Origin: Streptomyces ochraceiscleroticus
Lineage (GTDB): Bacteria; Actinomycetota; Actinomycetes; Streptomycetales; Streptomycetaceae
DNA length: 64,000 bases
Assembly: GCF_000720485.1 (NCBI RefSeq)
Contig: NZ_JOAX01000049.1
Location: forward strand, 1 to 64,000
Reading direction: 5' to 3'
Part shown: piece after piece, positions 1-7,362 of the stretch
Numbering within the stretch: the first letter of the stretch is position 1
How the letters are laid out: the number at the start of each line of letters is the position of its first letter
Notes under the pieces: generated by a model
The model's input: only the letters and a program-made list of their open reading frames with translations
What the model was told of the DNA's origin: nothing
Database searches by the model: none
Position numbers and translations under genes: made by a program

Positions 1-57
1 GACGGCATACGAGATGCTCAGGAGTCTCGTGGGCTCGGAGATGTGTATAAGAGACAG
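1..57. other. Illumina Nextera i7 adapter remnant (not genomic)
   Basis: Bases 1-15 match the end of the P7 flow-cell sequence. Bases 16-23 (GCTCAGGA) fit the i7 index N704. Bases 24-57 match the Nextera read-2 primer site, whose last 19 bases (39-57) are the Tn5 mosaic end. Real genome starts at base 58, so this is an untrimmed contig end. The mosaic end must not be called as a transposon. Confidence 0.97.
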
Positions 58-224
58 CCTCTGAGGAGCCCTCGCACATGACCGTCCACCACGCCGTACG
101 AGAACCGCTCGTACGAGAGCCGCTCGTACGTGAACCGGCCGTACGGGAGCAGGCCGCGGCCGCTCCGGCCGTTCCGGTGCTGCCGGTCGTTCCGGCCGTC
201 CGAGAACTGGGGGCCGCGCGATGA
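58..224 (+). CDS. 3' end of a truncated hypothetical gene
   Basis: A reading frame is open from the adapter junction to a TGA at 222-224, so the 5' part lies beyond the contig end. The visible tail of about 55 residues is low complexity: three to four Val-Arg-Glu-Pro units followed by Ala/Pro/Val-rich sequence. An internal ATG at 78 could also start a 48-residue peptide. The stop overlaps the start of the next gene (ATGA), which suggests translational coupling. No domain is visible, so no function is proposed. Confidence 0.5.
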
Positions 225-1201
225 GGGTTCTGCTCGTCGGTGCCAACGGATACCTCGGCCGGCACGTCGCCGACCGGCTGCTCGCCGACCCCGCCGTCCA
301 GCTCACCGCGCTCGGCCGCGGCGACGACGCCGACGTCCGCTTCGACCTGGCCTCCGGCAGCCCCGGCGCGCTGACCCGGTTCCTGGACGCGGTGCATCCG
401 GGTGTCGTGATCAACTGCGCGGGCGCGACCCGTGGCGGCGCCCGTGACCTGACCCGGCACAACACCGTCGCGGTCGCCACGATCTGCGAGTCGCTGCGCC
501 GCAGCGGCTGCGGCGCCCGCCTGGTGCACCTCGGCTGCGCCTCCGAGTACGGGCCCTCCCAGCCCGGCTCGTCCACCGCCGAGGACGCCGTGCCGCGCCC
601 CGGAGGCCCGTACGGCGTCAGCAAGCTCGCGGCGACCGAGCTGGTGCTGGGCTCCGGCCTGGACGCGGTGGTCCTGCGGGTCTTCTCGCCGGTCGGTCCG
701 GGTACGCCGGCCGGGTCCCCGCTGGGCCGGCTCGCCGAGGCCATGCGCCGCGCCCTCCAGTCCGGCGAGGGCGAGCTGAAGCTCGGCGGGCTCGGTGTGC
801 AGCGCGACTTCGTGGACGTACGCGACGTGGCGCGCGCCGTGCACGCCGCCTCGCTGTCCGCCGCCCAGGGGGTGGTGAACATCGGCACGGGCAAGGCCGT
901 ACGACTGCGTGAGGCCGCCGCCGTGCTCGCCAGAGTCGCCGGGTTCGGCGGTGCGCTGCACGAGCTGGACGCGCCGCCCGGGTACGCGCCGGGCGGCCAC
1001 GCGCCCGGCCGGGTCGCGATCCCGGGCCCGGCCGGCGAGCACCCCGGCGGCGGGCTGCCCGCGTATCCGTACCCGGACGGCTGCGGGAGCTGGCAGCAGG
1101 CCGACGTCCGTACCGCCCGCGACCGGCTCGGCTGGCGCCCGCGCATCGGACTGGAGGAGTCGCTCGCGGACATCTGGATGGAGGCCGCATGTCGTATCTG
1201 A
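221..1201 (+). CDS. NAD-dependent epimerase/dehydratase (extended SDR)
   Basis: A 326-residue extended short-chain dehydrogenase, probably acting on a nucleotide-sugar in the cytoplasm. The N-terminal Rossmann motif GANGYLG is at residues 7-13. The catalytic Tyr131-x3-Lys135 (YGVSK) follows a conserved acidic turn. Length is normal for sugar epimerases and dehydratases. The ATG overlaps the preceding stop, so translation is likely coupled. The substrate cannot be told from sequence. GDP-mannose 4,6-dehydratase-like or dTDP-sugar reductase-like activities are both possible. Confidence 0.85.
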   Translation: MRVLLVGANGYLGRHVADRLLADPAVQLTALGRGDDADVRFDLASGSPGALTRFLDAVHPGVVINCAGATRGGARDLTRHNTVAVATICESLRRSGCGARLVHLGCASEYGPSQPGSSTAEDAVPRPGGPYGVSKLAATELVLGSGLDAVVLRVFSPVGPGTPAGSPLGRLAEAMRRALQSGEGELKLGGLGVQRDFVDVRDVARAVHAASLSAAQGVVNIGTGKAVRLREAAAVLARVAGFGGALHELDAPPGYAPGGHAPGRVAIPGPAGEHPGGGLPAYPYPDGCGSWQQADVRTARDRLGWRPRIGLEESLADIWMEAACRI

Positions 1202-1380
1202 CCGGTACGGCCCGGTACGGCATGGACGGCTTCGTTCTGGACGGCTGTCCCACAGAGCGGACACACTGCGCCGAGATCGGCCGGGACGGCAGGGACCGCG
1301 GCTCCGAGGAGGCCCGGCAGGCCCTGCCCGGTTACTGGGACGAATCCGTCTCGCGCATCGGACCTGGTGTCTCGGAATGA
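1189..1380 (+). CDS. Small unidentified ORF, possibly a gene remnant
   Basis: A 63-residue ORF whose ATG lies 13 bases inside the end of the epimerase gene, a spacing typical of coupled Streptomyces genes. The product has no recognisable domain. It may be a short conserved protein, or the preserved start of a larger gene lost by deletion. Weak support: only position and reading frame. Confidence 0.3.
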   Translation: MSYLTGTARYGMDGFVLDGCPTERTHCAEIGRDGRDRGSEEARQALPGYWDESVSRIGPGVSE

Positions 1381-1443
1381 AGAAGGGCGTGGCAGTGTTA
1401 CGGGGAGAACCAACGTAATGAATTACCGACCAACGGAGTCCCC

Positions 1444-2622
1444 GTGTCGCTGCCACCCCTGGTCGAGCCCGCTTCGGAGCTCACCGTCGATGAGGTCCGC
1501 AGGTACTCCCGCCACCTGATCATCCCGGATGTCGGGATGGACGGGCAGAAGCGGCTGAAGAACGCCAAGGTGCTGTGTGTCGGCGCCGGTGGCCTGGGCT
1601 CGCCCGCGCTGATGTACCTGGCCGCGGCGGGCGTGGGCACGCTCGGCATCGTGGAGTTCGACGAGGTCGACGAGTCGAACCTGCAGCGCCAGATCATTCA
1701 CAGCCAGGCGGACATCGGCCGCTCCAAGGCCGAGTCCGCCAAGGACACCGTCCTCGGCATCAACCCGTACACCACGGTCAACCTGCACAAAGAGCGCCTC
1801 GACTCCTCCAACGTCATGGAGCTCTTCGCCGAGTACGACCTGATCGTCGACGGTACGGACAACTTCGCCACCCGTTACCTGGTCAACGACGCCTGCGTGC
1901 TGCTGAACAAGCCGTACGTGTGGGGTTCGATCTACCGCTTCGACGGCCAGGCGTCGGTGTTCTGGTCCGAGCACGGCCCCTGCTACCGCTGCCTGTACCC
2001 GGAGCCCCCGCCGCCCGGCATGGTGCCCTCCTGCGCCGAGGGTGGCGTCCTCGGTGTGCTGTGCGCCTCGATCGGCTCCATCCAGGTCAACGAGGCCATC
2101 AAGCTGCTCGCCGGCATCGGTGACCCGCTGGTCGGCCGCCTGATGATCTACGACGCGCTGGAGATGACGTACCGCCAGGTCAAGGTCCGCAAGGACCCGA
2201 ACTGCGCCGTCTGCGGCCCGAACGCCACCGTCACCGAGCTCATCGACTACGAAGCCTTCTGCGGCGTCGTGTCGGACGAGGCCCAGGAGGCGGCGCTCGG
2301 CTCGACGATCACTCCGAAGCAGCTCAAGGAGATGATCGACGGCGACGAGAAGATCGAGATCATCGACGTCCGCGAGCCGAACGAGTACGAGATCGTCTCG
2401 ATCCCCGGCGCCAAGCTGATCCCGAAGAACGAGTTCCTGATGGGCAACGCCCTCCAGGACCTGCCGCAGGACAAGAAGATCGTCCTGCACTGCAAGACGG
2501 GCGTCCGCTCCGCCGAGGTCCTCGCGGTCCTGAAGTCCGCGGGCTTCTCGGACGCGGTGCACGTCGGCGGCGGCGTCATCGGCTGGGTCAACCAGATCGA
2601 GCCGGAGAAGCCGGTCTACTGA
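1444..2622 (+). CDS. moeZ: MoeZ: adenylyltransferase/sulfurtransferase (ThiF-rhodanese fusion)
   Basis: A 392-residue E1-like enzyme that adenylates the C-terminus of small sulfur-carrier proteins (MoaD, ThiS or CysO type) and transfers sulfur to them for molybdopterin, thiamine or cysteine synthesis. The ATP-binding GAGGLG is at 47-52. Zinc ligands are CYRC (180, 183) and CAVC (254, 257). The C-terminal rhodanese domain from about 285 carries the active-site Cys350 in HCKTGVRS. The GTG start is preceded by CGGAG five bases upstream. In Streptomyces this single enzyme serves several sulfur-carrier systems. A strong hairpin follows the stop. Confidence 0.95.
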   Translation: MSLPPLVEPASELTVDEVRRYSRHLIIPDVGMDGQKRLKNAKVLCVGAGGLGSPALMYLAAAGVGTLGIVEFDEVDESNLQRQIIHSQADIGRSKAESAKDTVLGINPYTTVNLHKERLDSSNVMELFAEYDLIVDGTDNFATRYLVNDACVLLNKPYVWGSIYRFDGQASVFWSEHGPCYRCLYPEPPPPGMVPSCAEGGVLGVLCASIGSIQVNEAIKLLAGIGDPLVGRLMIYDALEMTYRQVKVRKDPNCAVCGPNATVTELIDYEAFCGVVSDEAQEAALGSTITPKQLKEMIDGDEKIEIIDVREPNEYEIVSIPGAKLIPKNEFLMGNALQDLPQDKKIVLHCKTGVRSAEVLAVLKSAGFSDAVHVGGGVIGWVNQIEPEKPVY

Positions 2623-2660
2623 CGGTCTGCCGACCGTCCGCGCCGCACACAGCGCTTGCA

Positions 2661-2693
2661 GGAAGGCCCGTCCGCGATGCGGACGGGCCTTCC
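2661..2693 (+). terminator. Rho-independent-type terminator after moeZ
   Basis: A perfect 15-bp stem (2661-2675 with 2679-2693) closed by a 3-base loop, 38 bases after the moeZ stop. There is no real U-tract, as is common in Streptomyces. Confidence 0.8.
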
Positions 2694-2771
2694 GCATGCC
2701 GGACGCCGTGCGCCCGGACGGTGCGGTAAAACCGGTACCGCCGCCGGACGGCACCGCCGTACCGTTGCCGT

Positions 2772-3425
2772 ATGGACTTCTTTCCGCCGCCCCGGCCGAG
2801 GGACGAAGAGCCCGGCGAGGAGCCGGAGTTCACGCGGGTGCCCTGGGAGAGCGCGCCCGAGGACGTCATCGGCGGCGTCGTGCCCCTGGAGCGGGTGCTG
2901 GCCCGCAATGACCACCTGGCGATCGTCGCGACCCAGGCCGTGGCCTACGAGGACGGCGTGGAGATCCGGCTGCGGATGCGCGCCCGGCGCCGTCCCGGCA
3001 TGAGCCGCGAGGACTGGGCGCGGGTCTCCCGCGGCGTGTGGGGCTACGACGACGATCCGTGGCAGCTGGCGGCGGCGGAGGCGGCGGCCGAGCAGGGCCG
3101 GCATCCGGACGAGCTGCTGCGCTTTGGTGTGCGCTTCGCGGACGGCTGCGTGGTCACCACCGTCGACGAGCGCGAGGACGCGGACGAGTGGCCCGGGCCG
3201 CGCCCGGAGCTGCCGGTGCTGACCCTGAACGAGGAGGGCGGCGGCAGCTCCGGCGAGAACATCGACAGCGAGTACGCGCTCTGGCTCTGGCCACTGCCCC
3301 CGCCGCAGCTCTTCGAACTGGCGGTGGAGTGGCCGCTGCTGGGCGTGGGGCTGACCTTCACGCCGCTGGACGGCGCGGAGATCGCGGCGGCCGCGGCCCG
3401 GGCGCGGCCGTTCTGGGACGACTGA
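2772..3425 (+). CDS. Conserved hypothetical protein
   Basis: A 217-residue soluble acidic protein with no signal peptide or membrane segment. The N-terminus is Pro/Glu-rich. The rest is alpha/beta-like with several Trp residues, including a WLW cluster near residue 175 and a C-terminal PFWDD. No catalytic motif is recognised. It sits alone between two hairpins, so it is probably monocistronic. Coding is supported by strong third-position GC bias. Confidence 0.75.
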   Translation: MDFFPPPRPRDEEPGEEPEFTRVPWESAPEDVIGGVVPLERVLARNDHLAIVATQAVAYEDGVEIRLRMRARRRPGMSREDWARVSRGVWGYDDDPWQLAAAEAAAEQGRHPDELLRFGVRFADGCVVTTVDEREDADEWPGPRPELPVLTLNEEGGGSSGENIDSEYALWLWPLPPPQLFELAVEWPLLGVGLTFTPLDGAEIAAAAARARPFWDD

Positions 3426-3445
3426 GTACTACGAGGCGCGCGGCG

Positions 3446-3492
3446 CGCGGCGTACGGAGGAGACGCGGGCCGCGTCCCCTCCGTACGCCGCG
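3446..3492. terminator. Bidirectional terminator between convergent genes
   Basis: A perfect 15-bp inverted repeat (3446-3460 with 3478-3492) with a 17-base loop. It lies between the convergent stops at 3425 and 3495 and can serve both genes. Confidence 0.8.
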
Positions 3493-3494
3493 TG

Positions 3495-6400
3495 TCACAG
3501 CGCTCCCTTGCGCGTCAGGAACGTGAACGACAGCCAGCCCGGCAGGACCGGCAGCCAGAACGTCATCAGCCGGAACAGCAGCACGGCCGACAGGGCCGTG
3601 TCACTGCCCAGCCCCGCCGCGGTCAGCAGACCGGTCAGAGCCAGCTCGACGGCGCCGACACCGCCCGGCGTGGGAGCCGCAGAGCCCAGCGCGTTGCCCG
3701 CGAGGAAGACGACGGCGATGCTCGCGTACGAGATCTGGTCGCCGCCCCCGAAGGCGCGGATCGAGGCGTCGAGGCACATCACGTTCGCCGCCGTCAGCAG
3801 CAGCATTCCGCCGATGCCCGCGACCAGCTTCTTCGGCCGCTGCAGCACGTCCAGCATGCGCGGCACGACGCCGGCGAACAGCGACCGCACCCGTGTGACC
3901 ACAAACTTGCGCAGTGCCGGGATCGCCGTGACGACCAGGGCCAGCACCGCCGCCGTCAGCAGGCCGGCGATGACCGTACGGGAGGGCGAGAGCGAGGGTG
4001 TGCGCTCGGTGCCGGTCAGATAGCCGAAGGTCAGCAGCAGCAGGATGTGGCTGCCGAGGCCGAACAACTGGGACGCGCCGACGCTCGCCACCGCGAGGCC
4101 GGGCCGGATGCCGGCCCGCTGCAGGAAGCGCGCGTTGAGCGCCACGCCGCCGACCGCGGCCGGCGCGACCAGCTTCACGAAGTTGCCCGCGATCTGCGCG
4201 ATCACCGTCCGTACGAAGGCGACCTTCTCGGGTACGAAGCCCAGCAGGCTGAGCGCCGCCGCGATGTAGGTCAGCGCGGAGAAGAACATCGCGGCCGCCA
4301 CCCAGCCCCAGTTCGCCTCCCCGATCACCTGGCCGAACTTCACGTGCGTGAGCTGCGAGAGCAGGAAGTACGCGGCGAACGCGCCCGCGATCCAGCTCAC
4401 CAGCGTGCGCGGGCTGATCCGCTCCAGCTTGGCCGGCTCCACCGGCGCGGTCGGGCGGATCAGCAGCACCTGGCGGCGGATCTGGGTGAGCAGATCCTCC
4501 TCGCGGGCCTCCTCCATCGCCTCGTCCAGCGCCCGCTTCTCGGCGTTCTTCTCGGCCCGCAGCGTCTTGCGGTCGGCCTTGCCCTCCGTCGCCTTGGCCG
4601 CCTTGGCGGCCTGGGAGGCCGCCAGCACCGCCTCGCGCTCCCGCTTGGCCCGTTCCCTCGCCAGGTGGCGCAGGGTCGCCCGGGTCGTCCGGCTGAGCGC
4701 GATCGGCTGCAGCAGCGGCAGGCTGTCCGCCACCGCGTCCGGGCCGAGCACCTCCACGGCCGCCTGCACGCTGCGCTCGGCGCCGACGCGCAGGCCGAGC
4801 GTGGTCAGGAGCTGGGCGACGTCCATCCGCAGCACCACGTCGCCGGAGGCGATCTCACCGCCGCGCAGATCCGTGAGGACGACAGTGCCGGAACGATCCA
4901 CCAGAAGCGCGTCACCGACCAGCCGCCGATGCGCGATGCGCCGCGACTGCAGCGCGTCGACCTGCTGCCAGGCGTTGTGCATCAGCTCGTCGGTGATCTC
5001 GTCGTCCGCGAGCGCGTCCAGAGTGCGGCCCCCGACGTGCTCGTACACGAGCATCACGGCGTCCGGGCCCAGCTCGGAGGTGGCGATCAGCCTTGGGGCG
5101 TTCGCGCCGGCGGCGATCGCCGCGTACGCCAGGAGCGCCTCCTGCTCCAGCGCCTGGCGCAGCGACTGCAGGCTGCGGCGCTGGTTGATGCCGCGCAGCG
5201 ACAGCCGCCGCCACACGCGGTAGAAGAAGCCCTGCGCCTGCTGCTCGCGGTCCACGACGGTGACGTCGATGGGCGGGCCGTCCTCCAGCGTGACGATGTA
5301 CCGGCGGCCGCGGTCGGAGTGCTCCGGGTACGCGGTGTCCTCCGCACGCAGCGCGCTGACCGGGTGGAAGCCGACCCGGCGCAGGCCCGCGAGGAGGTTC
5401 TGGCCGGTGGGCCGGACGTTCGGGGAGCCGACCGCGTACAGCGTGCCGAAGGCCACCGTGTACCCGATCAGCACGGTCGTGACGATGGCGAACGGCGTGG
5501 TGTACCGGCCGACCAGCACCGCGAAGGCGTCCAGGAGCAGCACGCACCACATGGCCACGCGCCAGCGCGGCCTACGGGACATGCCGACGGCCGTCATGTA
5601 GGCGATGACCGGCGCCAGGTAGCTGTGCACGGGTGCGGTGATCGCCCCGTTGGCGAGCGGCTGGGTGAGCGCGTCCCGGATGGACTGCGGAGCGGCCTCG
5701 GCCACCCACAGGTCCGTCGCGAGCGACACCCCGTGGGCCAGCACGGCCGCGAGCACGCCGTCCGCGATCCGCAGCCCGTCCCGTTTGATCAGCCGTTCGA
5801 TCGCGAAGGCGACCGGAACGATCAGTACGGCGATGCTCGCGGTCAGCCCGGCGAAGGTGATCAGTAGCTGGGGCGCCTGTCCCGCGCCCTTGCCGATGTC
5901 GTTCTCCAGGCCCTGCGTGGTGCCGTGCGCGAACGTCGCCAGCGCCAGGACGATCCCGATCCCCACCACACCGAGCAGGAAACGCATCAGGTCGAAGGGG
6001 CGGTGCACACGTGCGGGCAGCAGCGGCTCGTCGCCGGAGATGTGGTCCACGTGGAACTCGCTGCCGACGCCTTCGGGGGCGGGGCGGTCGGCGCGGTCCG
6101 TACGGGGCGCCTTCATGAGACGCGGCCGGTCGGTGCCGGGTCTGTCGGCCTCCTGCCCCGGGGCGGCGTCGCGCGCCGCGCCCGGTGGTGGACGCTCGTC
6201 CTTCGGGGTGCGGCCGCCGGCTGCGCCCGCCCCTTCGGGCGCGTCGGTCCGCCCGGCCTGCTCGGTGGTACGTGCCATGTCGGTGGTGGAAGCCCTTCCC
6301 CGTTGTAGCGGCTGTCCCGGTTCTCTCTCCGGCTGGTCCGGCTGCTCCGGCTTCCTCGTGGTCGTGCCGTCGGTGTCCGTGGAGCGGTGGTCGTCGGTCG

Positions 6401-6515
6401 TGCGGTGATCCTCGGTGTGGCGGTCGGATCCGGCCAACGCCTCAGAGGCGCCCGCCTCCTCCGGAGGCGCCGCGCCCTGAGCCTGCTCGGCCTTCTCTTC
6501 TTGATCTCGTATCAC
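3495..6515 (-). CDS. MprF/UPF0104-type integral membrane protein with pseudokinase-like domain
   Basis: A 1006-residue protein. Residues 1-170 are polar and low complexity, so the true start may be a downstream Met (80 or 134). Residues 175-365 hold several membrane helices. Residues about 380-610 resemble an ABC1/aminoglycoside-kinase-like fold. However, the catalytic loop reads HRRL (529-532) where HxDL is expected, so the catalytic Asp is missing. A charged Lys/Ala/Glu coiled region follows (615-680). Residues 700-1000 form the lysylphosphatidylglycerol-synthase transmembrane (flippase) domain, with the signature PTPGGVGAVE at 948-957. There is no LysPG synthetase domain, so lipid or glycan translocation is inferred only. 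Confidence 0.85.
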   Translation of the reverse strand: MIRDQEEKAEQAQGAAPPEEAGASEALAGSDRHTEDHRTTDDHRSTDTDGTTTRKPEQPDQPEREPGQPLQRGRASTTDMARTTEQAGRTDAPEGAGAAGGRTPKDERPPPGAARDAAPGQEADRPGTDRPRLMKAPRTDRADRPAPEGVGSEFHVDHISGDEPLLPARVHRPFDLMRFLLGVVGIGIVLALATFAHGTTQGLENDIGKGAGQAPQLLITFAGLTASIAVLIVPVAFAIERLIKRDGLRIADGVLAAVLAHGVSLATDLWVAEAAPQSIRDALTQPLANGAITAPVHSYLAPVIAYMTAVGMSRRPRWRVAMWCVLLLDAFAVLVGRYTTPFAIVTTVLIGYTVAFGTLYAVGSPNVRPTGQNLLAGLRRVGFHPVSALRAEDTAYPEHSDRGRRYIVTLEDGPPIDVTVVDREQQAQGFFYRVWRRLSLRGINQRRSLQSLRQALEQEALLAYAAIAAGANAPRLIATSELGPDAVMLVYEHVGGRTLDALADDEITDELMHNAWQQVDALQSRRIAHRRLVGDALLVDRSGTVVLTDLRGGEIASGDVVLRMDVAQLLTTLGLRVGAERSVQAAVEVLGPDAVADSLPLLQPIALSRTTRATLRHLARERAKREREAVLAASQAAKAAKATEGKADRKTLRAEKNAEKRALDEAMEEAREEDLLTQIRRQVLLIRPTAPVEPAKLERISPRTLVSWIAGAFAAYFLLSQLTHVKFGQVIGEANWGWVAAAMFFSALTYIAAALSLLGFVPEKVAFVRTVIAQIAGNFVKLVAPAAVGGVALNARFLQRAGIRPGLAVASVGASQLFGLGSHILLLLTFGYLTGTERTPSLSPSRTVIAGLLTAAVLALVVTAIPALRKFVVTRVRSLFAGVVPRMLDVLQRPKKLVAGIGGMLLLTAANVMCLDASIRAFGGGDQISYASIAVVFLAGNALGSAAPTPGGVGAVELALTGLLTAAGLGSDTALSAVLLFRLMTFWLPVLPGWLSFTFLTRKGAL

Positions 6516-6688
6516 CAGTCACCGCCCGGAAGATGGTGGCACGGCCCCGGTGCGGAGGGGGGCATCAGGGTGCATTTCGGGGGCGCGGGATGCGCAGCGT
6601 ACGCCGCGGCAGCCCTCCGTGCACGCGTCGTCACCGCCGTGGCGGGGAACGGCAGGCGCTGTCGGTGGCATGCGGCAGGATGGGGCGA

Positions 6689-7087
6689 ATGAGTGGGACC
6701 GAAGAGCACGGGAGTGACGCCCCTGACGGTGAGCTCCCGGAGTACGCGGACCTGGTGCTCGGGGTGGCCGAGAGGATTCCGCCGGGCCGCGTGATGACGT
6801 ACGGAGACGTCGCCGAGTACCTGGGCGAGGGCGGCCCGCGACAGGTGGGCCGGGTGATGGCGCTGTACGGCGGCGCCGTGCCGTGGTGGCGCGTGGTGCG
6901 CGCGGACGGCGTGTTCCTTCCCGGCAAGGAGCGGCACGTGCTGCAGCAGTACCGCGCCGAGGGCACGCCGCTGCGTGAGGCGCGGCGTACGGAGGGCGCG
7001 CAGGGGGACCGGACGATGCCGCGCCTGGACATGCGGCGGGCGCGCTGGGACGGCCGGGAGGGGCCGGAACGGGCCATGCACGACTGA
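6689..7087 (+). CDS. Alkyltransferase-like (ATL) DNA-binding protein
   Basis: A 132-residue homologue of the DNA-binding domain of O6-methylguanine methyltransferase. It keeps the helix-turn-helix with the arginine finger region (PRQVGRVM, 50-58) and the PxxRV loop. The acceptor Cys of PCHR is replaced: the loop reads PWWRV at 65-69, so it cannot accept alkyl groups. ATL proteins bind O6-alkylguanine and hand lesions to nucleotide excision repair. ATG 6689 is chosen because AGGA lies nine bases upstream; ATG 6680 is in frame. It stands beside adnAB, as in mycobacteria. Confidence 0.88.
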   Translation: MSGTEEHGSDAPDGELPEYADLVLGVAERIPPGRVMTYGDVAEYLGEGGPRQVGRVMALYGGAVPWWRVVRADGVFLPGKERHVLQQYRAEGTPLREARRTEGAQGDRTMPRLDMRRARWDGREGPERAMHD

Positions 7088-7362
7088 GGGGGCGGACCGC
7101 TTCCGGCGCGTGGTTCTGGGACGCGCTGCGGCTCGTGCGCCGCCTGGCGTAGCGTCGGGCGCAGCCCACGCGGCGGACATCAGCACCCGAACCATCCCGC
7201 ACTCCCACACCACACGCATCGACAGCATTACCTCGTCTCACCAGCATCACCGCAGACGGGACGTCCGGCATCATTCACCGGCTCCCCGTCTCCACCGCAT
7301 CCGCACACCAGGCCCCCAGTACCACCGCAACCGCACCTCAGACCCCGGCACAGGCGATCCAC

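Noticed and set aside
39..57. Tn5 mosaic end as evidence of a transposon
   Set aside because: It is part of a complete library adapter with index at the sequence start; no transposase or second end exists.
3492..5867. Long 791-codon frame on the + strand opposite the UPF0104 gene
   Set aside because: It is a GC-bias shadow: Arg/Gln/His-rich product, no domains, fully antisense to a gene with clear membrane and family motifs.
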